Source: Microbacterium oleivorans
GTDB lineage: Bacteria; Actinomycetota; Actinomycetes; Actinomycetales; Microbacteriaceae
Direction: 5' to 3'
Assembly (NCBI RefSeq): GCF_001691565.1
Contig: NZ_MAYO01000003.1
Location: 310,001-374,000 of the forward strand
DNA: 64,000 bases
The position numbers were made by a program, and so were the translations under genes. Below, in pieces: positions 26,984 to 36,249 of this stretch (position 1 is its first letter; every line of letters begins with the position of its first letter). Under the pieces are notes generated by a model. It was not told the DNA's origin. It ran no database searches and worked only from the letters and a program-made list of their open reading frames with translations.

Positions 26984-27721
26984 GTGACTTCCGGCAACGA
27001 GATCAGCCCGAGGCGCTCCGGCGTCCAGTCGCGAGTCGCGAGTCCATCGCGGCGCGCAGATCCCGTCCGCCGGTGGTCTCGCAAGCGAAGCGTTCTCGCC
27101 GCGTTCTCGGTGATGGCGACAGCTGGTTTCGTCGCGGCATCCCTCGTCCCTCTCGTCTCCTTCCCGAGCGAGGCGCAGGCGACCGAACTCGATCCGATGT
27201 CGCTCTACGCGACGGCCGTACAGGATGCTCAGCGGTATCACGCGGGCGACGCTCCGGCCGTGGAGCTCGAGCGTGCCAGTGAGTACAGCGTGTACGTGAA
27301 ACCCACCCCCACGCCGCCGCCGACTCCGACGCCTCCTCCGTCACCTGCGAAGAAGCCGTCCTCCGGGTCCTCCTCTAAATCGTCCTCGGGATGGAGCCCG
27401 CCGTTCGTCACTCCGAATCCGGGGAGCGCGCAGGCGATCGCCTACGACATGGTGACCGCTCGCGGCTGGGGTGACTCGGAGTTCGCCTGCCTCGTCGCCC
27501 TCTGGAAGAAGGAGTCGGGCTGGCGTGTGAACGCGTACAACGCCTCCAGCGGTTCCTACGGCATCGCCCAGGCGACCCCGGGACGGAAAATGGCGTCGGT
27601 CGGCTCCGACTGGGAGACGAACCCCGCCACTCAGATCACCTGGGGTCTCGGCTACATCCAGGGCCGGTATGGAACGCCGTGCGGCGCGTGGGGGAAGTCG
27701 CAGCGCTCGGGCTGGTACTGA
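26984..27721 (+). CDS. Exported lytic-transglycosylase-like protein
   Basis: A 245-aa secreted or membrane-anchored protein. A hydrophobic stretch at about 37-58 (VLAAFSVMATAGFVAASLVPL) is an anchor or signal, then a Pro/Thr/Ser linker (TPTPPPTPTPPPSP). The C-terminal domain from about 150 looks like a transglycosylase/lysozyme fold: KKESGW has the catalytic Glu, followed by SYGIAQATPG. It could cut peptidoglycan. The GTG start at 26984 has TATGAT nine nt upstream; a GTG at 26945 is an alternative. Confidence 0.85.
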   Translation: MTSGNEISPRRSGVQSRVASPSRRADPVRRWSRKRSVLAAFSVMATAGFVAASLVPLVSFPSEAQATELDPMSLYATAVQDAQRYHAGDAPAVELERASEYSVYVKPTPTPPPTPTPPPSPAKKPSSGSSSKSSSGWSPPFVTPNPGSAQAIAYDMVTARGWGDSEFACLVALWKKESGWRVNAYNASSGSYGIAQATPGRKMASVGSDWETNPATQITWGLGYIQGRYGTPCGAWGKSQRSGWY

Positions 27722-27725
27722 TCCG

Positions 27726-28007
27726 ATGCCGAGATCCAATCGTCGTAAGCCCTCCGGAGCCGATCCGTCGTTCGATCGCCTGCTGGCCGGGTGGAAGCGG
27801 ACCGAACGACGACGCGGCGTGGAATGGACCGTCCAACCGGTCTCGGCTCTGCAAGCGCGGAAGGAGTACGTCTGCCCCGGGTGCGGGCGCACGGTCCTCT
27901 CCGGGACGGCGCACGTCGTCGTCTGGCGTGCGGACGGAGTTCTCGGCGACGCTGCGGATCTCGCTGCGCGCCGTCACTGGCACACGGCCTGTTGGCGGAT
28001 CGCCTGA
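27726..28007 (+). CDS. Small zinc-ribbon-like protein
   Basis: A 93-aa basic protein starting MPRSNRRKPSGADPSF. Residues around 49-55 (YVCPGCGRT) and the end (HWHTACW) provide a CxxC and a C/H pair, suggesting a zinc-binding HNH-like or ribbon fold. It has no HNH Asp/Asn motif, so nuclease activity cannot be claimed. It starts 4 nt after the previous gene and converges with the AI-2E permease gene. Proteins of this type are common and unexplained in Microbacteriaceae. Confidence 0.7.
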   Translation: MPRSNRRKPSGADPSFDRLLAGWKRTERRRGVEWTVQPVSALQARKEYVCPGCGRTVLSGTAHVVVWRADGVLGDAADLAARRHWHTACWRIA

Positions 28008-28009
28008 GC

Positions 28010-29083
28010 TCAGAGCTCGTTCTGCCGCGGGATCAGCACCTGGCGATAGATGATCAGCACGCTCGCGGCCACCGGGATGGCGATGAGGGCCCCCAGAAGG
28101 CCGAGGAGCGATCCGCCCGCCAGCGCGGCGATGACGACGACCGCTCCGGGGACGGAGACGGCCCGACTCATGATGCGGGGCGAGAGGAAGTACGCCTCCA
28201 CCTGCATGTACACGAGATACCAGATGAGGGCCACCAGCGCAGTCAGCGGGGAGGCGAGGCCGAGGCACGCGATCACGATGATGGCCGAGCCGGTGAGCGT
28301 GCCGACGAGTGGGATCAGAGAGAAGAAGAAGGCGATCACCGCGAGCACCGCGGGGAACGGTGCCTTGATGATCGACAGGAAGACCGCGCTCAGGATGCCG
28401 TTGATCGCTCCGAGGACGACCTGACCCATGACGTAGTAGCCGACGGAAGCGGTGATCTGTTCCGAGAGGTCGACGAATCGTTCCCGCTTGGATGCCGGGG
28501 CGAGCTGATACACCGACCGCTTCAAAGACCTCATCGAGGCCGTGAAGTAGATCGTGAGGATGAGGACGATGATCGTCCCTGTCGCGAAGGCGACGATGCC
28601 GGCGCCGAAGGACAGGAGTCCCGTCCCAAGGGACGTGCCGATGTCGGCGAAGTCGAGCCCGTTCCACCAGTCGTTCACGTAGCCCAGGACCATATCCACC
28701 TGGAGCAGCGGGAACGTGTGCGAAAGCCAGTCGCTCGCGACGGTGACGGGGTTCCACTGGCCTTCTACCGCGCTCTGAACGAGCTTCTGGGTCTGCTGCA
28801 CGAGTTTGGCGATCTGGTCCACGAGGACAGGCACCACGATGAGCACGAGAGCCGTCGCGATGGCCAGGAGCCCGGCGAACGTCGCCACGAGAGCTCCCCA
28901 TCGCGGGAGACCCCTGCGTTCGAAGAAGGAGACCACGGGGTCGAGGCCGAGCGCCAGGAACAGTGCGGTCCCGATGTAGAGGAGCACCGTCGACAGCGTC
29001 TCCACCCCGGTCAGGATGAGGATGCCGACGCCCACGCCGAGCGTGGCGACGAGCGCGGTGCGAAACGCATGCTGGATCTTCAC
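28010..29083 (-). CDS. AI-2E family transporter (PerM/TqsA type)
   Basis: A 357-aa inner-membrane protein of the AI-2 exporter superfamily, with about eight transmembrane segments. Despite the family name, substrates vary and are rarely known; some members carry sodium or metabolites. Conserved traits are a long periplasmic-like region after the second helix pair (VVPVLVDQIAKLVQQTQKLV), and the C-terminal GGSLLGLLGALIAIPVAA. The GTG at 29083 is chosen since GGGAAGGGG lies about five nt upstream. Confidence 0.88.
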   Translation of the reverse strand: MKIQHAFRTALVATLGVGVGILILTGVETLSTVLLYIGTALFLALGLDPVVSFFERRGLPRWGALVATFAGLLAIATALVLIVVPVLVDQIAKLVQQTQKLVQSAVEGQWNPVTVASDWLSHTFPLLQVDMVLGYVNDWWNGLDFADIGTSLGTGLLSFGAGIVAFATGTIIVLILTIYFTASMRSLKRSVYQLAPASKRERFVDLSEQITASVGYYVMGQVVLGAINGILSAVFLSIIKAPFPAVLAVIAFFFSLIPLVGTLTGSAIIVIACLGLASPLTALVALIWYLVYMQVEAYFLSPRIMSRAVSVPGAVVVIAALAGGSLLGLLGALIAIPVAASVLIIYRQVLIPRQNEL

Positions 29084-29240
29084 GGCAGCCCCTTCCCAGG
29101 TCTGCACTCACCCTAGTTCGCTCCCAGGTCCCTCACGGGCAGCGACTCCCTCCCACGCGTTTGCCAGCGCCGTTCGCTAGGCTGGAATGTCGAAGATCTG
29201 CCGGTCACCCGTGATGCCGGCTGGAGGAGGGCGGCGGTTC

Positions 29241-31019
29241 GTGAGATTCGTGTGGGCGATCATCGCCTTCGTACTTGCCACGCTGATGATCGGGGCTGGG
29301 GTGGCTCAGCGCACGATCCTCGAGGCACCGACGACGGAGACGGCCAAGATCGCCACCGACGGCTCGGCGCCGTACGTGCTCATCGACGGCTCCGTCCTCG
29401 ACAGTCACCCCGGATCGCAGACCCTGCGCATCCAAGGGGACGGCCAGGTCTTCGCCGCGTACGGACGGACGCAGGACGTGGCTGCGTGGCTCGCTCCGAC
29501 GACGTACGAGCACATCACGCTGAACGGTGAAGGCGAGCCGGTCTCGAAGACGGTCGCCGCGTCGGTGACGCCGGAGGAGGACTCGCCGACTGCGTCGCCA
29601 GCGGGATCCGATCTGTGGCTCGATGAGTTCCAGCAGGACCGCTCGCTCGCCACGACGCTTCGCCTGCCCGCCGATATGAGTGTCCTCGTCGCTTCGGACG
29701 GGACCTCCGCAGCCCCGGCGACGATGAGTGTGAGCTGGCCGACCGGCGCCACCACACCGTGGGCGGGACCGCTTCTCGCCGGCGGCATCCTGATGGCTCT
29801 CGTCGGACTCGTCCTCTACATCCTCGCCCTTCGACACGTCCGCCGCTCGCGGGGCCCGCGCCGTAAGGGCCTTCCACTGACAGCCACGCAGCCGATCGAT
29901 CTCTCAGTGGAGGAAGCGGAGAAGGGCGTGATCACGGCAGCCCCCGCTCGACGTCGACTGACCATCGGCCGGCGCCCCCTGATCGCGGTCTCGGCCATCG
30001 TGGTCGGAGGCCTCGCGTTCACCGGCTGCTCGCCGGAGGCGTGGCCGGATCTGCAGCCCGAGAGCACTCCCTCGCCTACCGCGTCGGTGATCGTTCCCGA
30101 AGGACAGGGCGCGCCCGCCGTCACGCAGACGCAGGCCGAGCGAATCCTGTCACGGATCGCTGAGCAGGTCGCCGCTGCAGACAAGGCGAACGACGCCAAG
30201 GCCGCGGCGGTGCGGTTGACCGGACCGGCGCTCGTGGAGCGTGAGACGAGTTACCGCCTCCGGAAGGAGCTGCCGAAAGCGGAGCCGCTGCCGGCGATCC
30301 CGTCCGGGGACATGACAGCGTTCCTGCCCCAGGCCAAGAACGACTGGCCCCGCATGTTCCTCGCAGTGGTCGAGGACGCGGACGGGGTCGGCACGATGAT
30401 GACGGCCACGCAGGAGAACCCGTGGTCTGAATACAAAGTGGCCTACGTCTCGAGTCTTCGCGCCGATGCCAGCATGAACCTGGCCGCCAAGTACGTCGGA
30501 GCCGTAGCGGTGGAACCCAACTCGCCGTTCCTGCTCATGCCGCCGAAGGACCTGGCCGCCGCGTACGCGGACGTCCTGGACAAGGGTGCCAAGAGCGAGT
30601 TCGCCGGAATGTTCGACGAGAAGACCGACACCTTCCGCTCGCTCGTGGCGGAGAATCGGGCGACGCTGCTGAAGAACTTCAACGAGACCGGCGAGAAGAC
30701 CGGACGCGTGTCCTTCAAGGCGGAAGCCGGACCCTCCGATCCGCTGTCCCTGGTCACTCTCGACAGCGGAGCGATCGTCGCGGTCACGGTGACGGAGAAC
30801 GAAACGATCGTCCCGACCGACGACGATGCCGTCATCAAACTCGGGGACAACGTCGTGGTGAAGGCTCTCTCGGGTGTGTCGCAATCGAGCACCGGTTTCC
30901 GCACGCAGTACACCGACCAGCTGTACTTCTTCGTCCCTGCGCAGGGATCCAACGAGAAGATCCAGCTGCTCGCCTCCCGTTCCAACGTCCTCGACGCCAA
31001 GGTGGTTAAGAAAGAGTGA
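29241..31019 (+). CDS. Membrane protein with an internal lipobox
   Basis: A 592-aa protein of unknown function. It has a membrane helix at 4-22, an outside domain to about 175, a second helix at 176-199, an Arg-rich cytoplasmic loop, and a third hydrophobic segment at 246-262 ending LAFTGC, with Cys263 placed like a lipoprotein cysteine. A roughly 330-residue outside domain follows. GTG at 29241 is preferred over the ATG at 29187 because TAGGCT is too close to the latter and GGAGGAGG precedes the former. It overlaps the thioredoxin-like gene by 4 nt. Confidence 0.75.
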   Translation: MRFVWAIIAFVLATLMIGAGVAQRTILEAPTTETAKIATDGSAPYVLIDGSVLDSHPGSQTLRIQGDGQVFAAYGRTQDVAAWLAPTTYEHITLNGEGEPVSKTVAASVTPEEDSPTASPAGSDLWLDEFQQDRSLATTLRLPADMSVLVASDGTSAAPATMSVSWPTGATTPWAGPLLAGGILMALVGLVLYILALRHVRRSRGPRRKGLPLTATQPIDLSVEEAEKGVITAAPARRRLTIGRRPLIAVSAIVVGGLAFTGCSPEAWPDLQPESTPSPTASVIVPEGQGAPAVTQTQAERILSRIAEQVAAADKANDAKAAAVRLTGPALVERETSYRLRKELPKAEPLPAIPSGDMTAFLPQAKNDWPRMFLAVVEDADGVGTMMTATQENPWSEYKVAYVSSLRADASMNLAAKYVGAVAVEPNSPFLLMPPKDLAAAYADVLDKGAKSEFAGMFDEKTDTFRSLVAENRATLLKNFNETGEKTGRVSFKAEAGPSDPLSLVTLDSGAIVAVTVTENETIVPTDDDAVIKLGDNVVVKALSGVSQSSTGFRTQYTDQLYFFVPAQGSNEKIQLLASRSNVLDAKVVKKE

Positions 31020-31954
31020 GCACTCCCGCCCCCGGTGCCGTCATGCGCGGTGCCGTCGACCTCTCGTCCCTTCGCAATCGTCCTCCTGCTCAATCCGTCG
31101 CGCCGGGAGCCTCGGGCGATGGCCAGGCTCCGGCATCCCGTCTCGTCTTCGACGTCACAGATGCGGACTTCGGCCAGGTGCTCGAGCTCTCACGGACCGT
31201 TCCGGTCGTCGTCGACCTCTGGGCGGACTGGTGCGGGCCGTGCAAGCAGCTGAGCCCCGTGATCGAGAAGGTCATCACAGAGCTCGGGGGACGCCTGGTC
31301 CTCGCCAAGGTCGACGTCGATGCGAACCCGCAGCTCGCGCAGAGCTTCCGTGCGCAGTCGATCCCTCTGGTGGTCGGCCTCGTGGCCGGACAGCCCGTTC
31401 AGCTGTTCACCGGTGCGGTGCCGGAGGCGCAGGTCCGCGAGGTCTTCACGCAACTGCTCCAGCTCGCCGCCCAGCACGGGGTCACCGGCGCGGTTCCCGT
31501 CGACCCGGCACCGGAGGACGGCGAACCGCAGGCACCCGCGCTTCCGCCCCTTCACCAGGCCGCCTTCGATGCAATCGAGGCCGGCGACTACACCGCCGCG
31601 GCCTCGGCGTACGAGCAGGCTCTGACCGAAAACCCGCGCGATGATGACGCGAAGGCGGGTTTGGCGCAGGTCCACCTGCTCTCCCGGGTCCAGCATCTCG
31701 ATCTCGGTGAAGCGCGAGCAGCGGCCGCAGCGGCGCCGCACGATATCCGCGCTCAGTTCGACGTCGCGGATCTCGACCTCGCCGGGGGACACGTCGACGA
31801 CGCGTTCGCCCGGCTGCTCGACCTGTTCGCCGAGCTGCCCTCCGAGGAGCGCGCACCCGTTCGGGAGCGTCTGCTCGAACTCTTCGGCGTCGTCGGCGAC
31901 GCGGATCCGCGCGTCATCCGTGCCCGAGGCCGCCTCGCGAGCCTGCTCTTCTGA
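31016..31954 (+). CDS. Thioredoxin-TPR protein (YbbN/CnoX-like)
   Basis: A 312-aa cytoplasmic protein with an N-terminal thioredoxin domain and C-terminal TPR-like helices, as in the co-chaperone CnoX/YbbN. The redox site is WCGPC at 72-76 (C73 and C76), and the cis-Pro loop is QSIPLVVG. It has an unstructured 40-residue start. Because both cysteines are kept it is likely redox-active. The GTG overlaps the stop of the preceding membrane-protein gene by 4 nt, so they are translationally coupled. It ends at a 19-bp hairpin. Confidence 0.88.
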   Translation: MSTPAPGAVMRGAVDLSSLRNRPPAQSVAPGASGDGQAPASRLVFDVTDADFGQVLELSRTVPVVVDLWADWCGPCKQLSPVIEKVITELGGRLVLAKVDVDANPQLAQSFRAQSIPLVVGLVAGQPVQLFTGAVPEAQVREVFTQLLQLAAQHGVTGAVPVDPAPEDGEPQAPALPPLHQAAFDAIEAGDYTAAASAYEQALTENPRDDDAKAGLAQVHLLSRVQHLDLGEARAAAAAAPHDIRAQFDVADLDLAGGHVDDAFARLLDLFAELPSEERAPVRERLLELFGVVGDADPRVIRARGRLASLLF

Positions 31955-31995
31955 CGATCGACGGGGTCCGGGACGCTCCCGGACCCCGTCGATCG
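31955..31995. terminator. Bidirectional terminator between the thioredoxin gene and glgB
   Basis: A 19-bp perfect stem (31955-31973 with 31977-31995, three-nt loop) starts the base after the thioredoxin stop and ends one base before the glgB stop. It serves two converging genes. Confidence 0.88.
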
Positions 31996-31996
31996 G

Positions 31997-34132
31997 TCAG
32001 CCGTCGTGGCGGAGCCAGAGCACGCCGAGCGGGGGCAGGGTCACCTGCGCGGTGCCGTCGGCATCCGTCGTCACGCCGCCGAAGTTCCCGACGCCCGACC
32101 CGCCGAACTCCTGTGCGTCGGAGTTGAGGATCTCCGCCCACGCACCGGTCTCTGGGAGCGTGAGGTGCACGTCGTGGCGCGGGGAACCGGCGAAGTTGCA
32201 GAGGACGACAACGGTCCCGCCGTCGTCGTCGCGCCGCGCGAACCCGAGCACACTGCTGTCGGGGGAGTGCGGCCACACGCGACTGAACGCCGATCCATCG
32301 CTGTCGCGCGCCCACAGGGGCGACTCCGCGCGATAGGTGTGGTTGAGCGCTGACACGAAGTGCTGCAGCTGCTGGTGCGCGGGCTGATCCAGCATCCACC
32401 AGTCGAGCCCGCGTCCCTCGGACCACTCGGACATCTGCCCGAATTCCTGGCCCATGAACAGCAGCTGCTTGCCGGGGTGCCCCCACATGTACGCGAGGAA
32501 CGCTCGCATGTTGGCAAGCTGCTGCCAGTGGTCGCCCGGCATCCGGGTGAACAGCGATCCCTTGCCGTGCACGACCTCGTCGTGGCTGATCGGCAGGACG
32601 AAGTTCTCGCTGAAGGCGTAGACGAAGGAGAACGAGAGCTCGCCCTCGTGGTGCGATCGGTACAGCGGGTCGCGGCCGATGTACACGAGCGAATCGTTCA
32701 TCCAGCCCATGTTCCACTTGAAGCCGAAGCCGAGACCGCCCTGGCTGGTCGGCGCGGTCACTCCCGGGAAGCTCGTCGACTCCTCGGCGATCATCGCGAT
32801 GCCGGGGTAGCGCTTGTAGGCCGTGGCGTTGACCTCCTGCAGGAAACGCATCGCCTCGAGGTTCTCGCGGCCGCCGTGGATGTTCGGCTCCCACTGGCCC
32901 TCTTCACGGGAGTAGTCGAGGTAGAGCATCGAGGCGACGGCGTCGACCCGCAGCCCGTCGACGTGGAACTCCTCGAACCAGTACAGCGCGTTGGCGACGA
33001 GGAAGTTCCGCACCTCGTTGCGGCCGTAGTCGAAGATGTAGGTGCCCCAGTCCCGGTGTTCACCGCGACGCGGGTCGGGGTGCTCGTACAGGGGAGCGCC
33101 ATCGAAGCGCGCGAGCGCGAAGGCGTCTTTCGGGAAGTGACCGGGGACCCAGTCCATGATCACGCCGATACCCGCCTGGTGGAGGCGGTCGATGAGGTAC
33201 CGGAGCTCATCGGGCGTGCCGAACCGGCTCGTCGGCGCGTAATAGCCGGTGACCTGGTAGCCCCACGACCCACCGAAGGGGTGCTCCGCGAGCGGCAGGA
33301 ACTCGATGTGCGTGAAACCCTGCGCACCGACGTAGTCGACGAGCTCGTCGGCGGCCTCGCGGTAGCCGAGACCGGGACGCCACGAGCCGAGGTGGAGCTC
33401 GTAGGTCGACATCGGCCTATCGTGCACCGATCCGTTCGCACGGTCGGCGAGCCACTCATCGTCGGACCAGGTGTACTCGCTCTCGGTGACGACGGATGCC
33501 GTCGCGGGCGGTACTTCTGCGCGGCGCGCCATCGGGTCGGCCTTCATCACCCACTGCCCGTCGGCGGTGAGGATCTCGAACTTGTACGCGGACCCGACGC
33601 CGATCCCCGGAACGAACAGTTCCCAGACGCCGGTGGAACCCAAGGAGCGCATGGCGTGCTGCGTCCCGTCCCAGCCGTTGAGATCTCCGACGACGCGGAC
33701 GGCGCGTGCGTTGGGGGCCCACACGGCGAAGGACACCCCGCTCAGCGCGTCGTAGTGCCGTACGTGAGCACCGAGCACCTTCCAGAGCTGCTCGTGGCGC
33801 CCCTCCCGGATGAGGTGAAGGTCCACCTCGCCGACCGTCGGTAGGTGCCGGTACGGGTCGTCGACGCGGTAGTCGGGAGCACCCTCGTAGGTCGCGACGA
33901 TGTCGTAGGCGGTGGGCTGGGCCGTGGCCTCGCCCTCCCAGACACCCGCACGCACGTGCCGGAGCTCGACACGGGCGCCGTCGGCGAGGACGGCGGTCAC
34001 CGTCTGGGCGAAGGGGCGGCGAGCGCGGATGACCCACTCGTCGCCCTCCTGGTGGGGGCCGAGCACATCGTGGGGGGCATGGTAAGCGCCGGCGCCGACG
34101 GCATCCAGGATCGAGTCATCGGGACGGGTCAT
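31997..34132 (-). CDS. glgB: 1,4-alpha-glucan branching enzyme
   Basis: GH13 enzyme that makes alpha-1,6 branches in glycogen or glucan. It has 711 aa from the ATG at 34132, which overlaps the glgE stop (ATGA). Domains are the N-terminal carbohydrate-binding beta-sandwich, the TIM barrel with nucleophile Asp in GLRVDAVASM, acid Glu in MIAEEST and transition-state residues in ISHDEVVHGK, and a C-terminal beta domain. It is the last gene of the glgX-glgE-glgB run and ends at the shared terminator. Confidence 0.97.
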   Translation of the reverse strand: MTRPDDSILDAVGAGAYHAPHDVLGPHQEGDEWVIRARRPFAQTVTAVLADGARVELRHVRAGVWEGEATAQPTAYDIVATYEGAPDYRVDDPYRHLPTVGEVDLHLIREGRHEQLWKVLGAHVRHYDALSGVSFAVWAPNARAVRVVGDLNGWDGTQHAMRSLGSTGVWELFVPGIGVGSAYKFEILTADGQWVMKADPMARRAEVPPATASVVTESEYTWSDDEWLADRANGSVHDRPMSTYELHLGSWRPGLGYREAADELVDYVGAQGFTHIEFLPLAEHPFGGSWGYQVTGYYAPTSRFGTPDELRYLIDRLHQAGIGVIMDWVPGHFPKDAFALARFDGAPLYEHPDPRRGEHRDWGTYIFDYGRNEVRNFLVANALYWFEEFHVDGLRVDAVASMLYLDYSREEGQWEPNIHGGRENLEAMRFLQEVNATAYKRYPGIAMIAEESTSFPGVTAPTSQGGLGFGFKWNMGWMNDSLVYIGRDPLYRSHHEGELSFSFVYAFSENFVLPISHDEVVHGKGSLFTRMPGDHWQQLANMRAFLAYMWGHPGKQLLFMGQEFGQMSEWSEGRGLDWWMLDQPAHQQLQHFVSALNHTYRAESPLWARDSDGSAFSRVWPHSPDSSVLGFARRDDDGGTVVVLCNFAGSPRHDVHLTLPETGAWAEILNSDAQEFGGSGVGNFGGVTTDADGTAQVTLPPLGVLWLRHDG

Positions 34133-36204
34133 GAGCGTGCCTTCACGTGGAGGATGTGGACGGGTTCGGCGAACGCGTCGAGACGGACGTAGTTGTGTTC
34201 GTTCCAGGTCCACCGTGCGCCCGTGAGCAAGTCCTCGACGTCGTAGTCGTGACCGCGGGGGAGGCCCCAGAGCTCCGAGTCGACATGGACCGTCGTCTCG
34301 CGGGTCGAGTGCGGGTCGACGTTCGCGACGACGATGAGAGTGTCGGACTCCCCGTTCGGCGAGAGGGATGCCGGCAGGTTCTTGGCGTAGGCGATGATCG
34401 CGTCGTCGTCGGTTCCCAGAAGATGCAGTCCGCGCAACTGCCGGAGCGCGGGGTGCGCACGGCGGATCTCATTGAGACGACGCAGGTACGGTGCGAGCGA
34501 ATCGCCTGCCGCTTCGGCGGATTCCCAGTCGCGGAACTTGTACTCGTACTTCTCGTTGTCGATGTTCTCTTCGGAGCCGGGGCGCGCCACGTTCTCGTAG
34601 AGCTCGTAGCCGGCGTAGACGCCGTAGCTGCCACCGGCCGTCGCGGCCAACGCCGCACGGATGCGGTAGGCCGGGCGACCGCCGAACTGCAGGTACTCGG
34701 TGAGGATGTCGGGAGTGTTGACGAAGAGGTTCGGACGCATGAAGTCCGCTGTCTCGTCGGAGATGGACGCGAAGAACTCCTCGAGCTCCGTCTTGGTGTT
34801 CCGCCACGTGAAGTACGAGTAGCTCTGCTGGAATCCGCTCTGCGCGAGAGCGCGCATCGGCATCGGGCGCGTGAACGCCTCGGCGAGGAACACGACGTCG
34901 GGGTGCTTGGCGTTCACGGTACGGATGAGCCATTCCCAGAACTGCAACGGCTTGGTGTGCGGGTTGTCGACTCGGAAGATGCTCACCCCCTGCCGGATCC
35001 AGTGCTCGACGATCCGGAGGACTTCGGCGCGGATGCCCTCCGGGTCGTTGTCGAAGTTCACCGGGTAGATGTCCTGGTACTTCTTCGGGGGGTTCTCGGC
35101 GAACGCGATCGACCCGTCCGGAAGGGTGGTGAACCATTCGGGGTGTTCCGTGACCCAGGGATGATCGGGCGCGGCCTGAAGAGCGAGGTCGAGCGCGATC
35201 TCGAGCCCGTGAGCTGCCGCGGCGTCGACGAAGGCACGGAAGTCCTCGAGTGTGCCGAGGTCCGGGTGCACGGCATCGTGCCCGCCCGCGGCGGAGCCGA
35301 TCGCCCAGGGGGAGCCCGGATCGCCCGGACTTGCGTCGAGGGTGTTGTTCGGACCCTTGCGGTTCACTTCGCCGATCGGGTGGATCGGGGGGAGGTAGAC
35401 GACGTCGAAGCCCATCGCGGCGACGCCGGGAAGACGCTTCGCCGCGGTGCGGAAGGTGCCACTGCGGACGGTACCGTCCGGCATCCTCTCCGCGCCTTCG
35501 GAACGCGGGAAGAATTCGTACCAGGCGCCCACCCCCGCCCGCTCGCGCTCGACGAGGAGCGTGTTCTCCTCGTGCAGCGTGTGCAACGAGATCGCGGGCC
35601 GGTCGGCGAACGCCCGCGCGATGCCCGGGTCGCGCACGACGGTGAGCGCCGCGGCGTCGTCGACGTTCTCGTCCCGCAGCGTGCGAGCCGCCGCGGTCAG
35701 GGCGCCTCGCTCATCGGCGGGGCGCGTCTTCTCCGTGGCGGCGCGGTCGAACAGGCGCGCACCCATCTCGCGCATGAGGATCGGGTCGACCCCCGCAGCG
35801 ATCTTCACGTCCGCCGCATGCCGCCATGTCGCGTAGTCGTCGCCGAACGTCTCGAAACGGAACTTCCAGATGCCCTGCTCCAAAGGGGCGACGCTCACCC
35901 GCCACGTGTCGAAGCCGTCCTCGAGCGGCTCCAGCCGGTGCAACGTCGCGGTACCCGACGGTGAGGTGAGCCGCAGATGGACGCCGATCCGGTCGTGGCC
36001 TTCTCGAAAAGCCGCGACGGTGAACGGAACGGCTTCTCCGACGAATGCCGACGGCGCGAACCGGCCGCCGGGAACGCTGGGACGGTGCGACGCGATCGGG
36101 ATCCGGCCGTTGCGGATGCCGGCATCCTTCCGGGTCGCCTTCGCCGGGCGAAGCGGGATCTCTGCGGAGCTGCGGACGGAAGCGGGGGAGATCTGTGAGG
36201 CCAC
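34129..36204 (-). CDS. glgE: Alpha-1,4-glucan:maltose-1-phosphate maltosyltransferase
   Basis: GH13 subfamily 3 enzyme that adds maltosyl units from maltose-1-phosphate to glucan ends; a target of interest in mycobacteria. It has 691 aa: N-terminal N/S domains, then the catalytic barrel with nucleophile Asp in SIFRVDNPHTKPLQFWEW, acid Glu in VVFLAEAFTRP, and the GlgE insert PDILTEYLQFG. TAGGTT lies six nt before its GTG start, so it may also have its own promoter inside the run. No treS or maltokinase is in the window, so the maltose-1-phosphate source is elsewhere. Confidence 0.96.
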   Translation of the reverse strand: MASQISPASVRSSAEIPLRPAKATRKDAGIRNGRIPIASHRPSVPGGRFAPSAFVGEAVPFTVAAFREGHDRIGVHLRLTSPSGTATLHRLEPLEDGFDTWRVSVAPLEQGIWKFRFETFGDDYATWRHAADVKIAAGVDPILMREMGARLFDRAATEKTRPADERGALTAAARTLRDENVDDAAALTVVRDPGIARAFADRPAISLHTLHEENTLLVERERAGVGAWYEFFPRSEGAERMPDGTVRSGTFRTAAKRLPGVAAMGFDVVYLPPIHPIGEVNRKGPNNTLDASPGDPGSPWAIGSAAGGHDAVHPDLGTLEDFRAFVDAAAAHGLEIALDLALQAAPDHPWVTEHPEWFTTLPDGSIAFAENPPKKYQDIYPVNFDNDPEGIRAEVLRIVEHWIRQGVSIFRVDNPHTKPLQFWEWLIRTVNAKHPDVVFLAEAFTRPMPMRALAQSGFQQSYSYFTWRNTKTELEEFFASISDETADFMRPNLFVNTPDILTEYLQFGGRPAYRIRAALAATAGGSYGVYAGYELYENVARPGSEENIDNEKYEYKFRDWESAEAAGDSLAPYLRRLNEIRRAHPALRQLRGLHLLGTDDDAIIAYAKNLPASLSPNGESDTLIVVANVDPHSTRETTVHVDSELWGLPRGHDYDVEDLLTGARWTWNEHNYVRLDAFAEPVHILHVKARS

Positions 36205-36249
36205 GCTCTGAACCTACCGTCGCGGAGCCGACCCGGAAACGGGCCTGGA

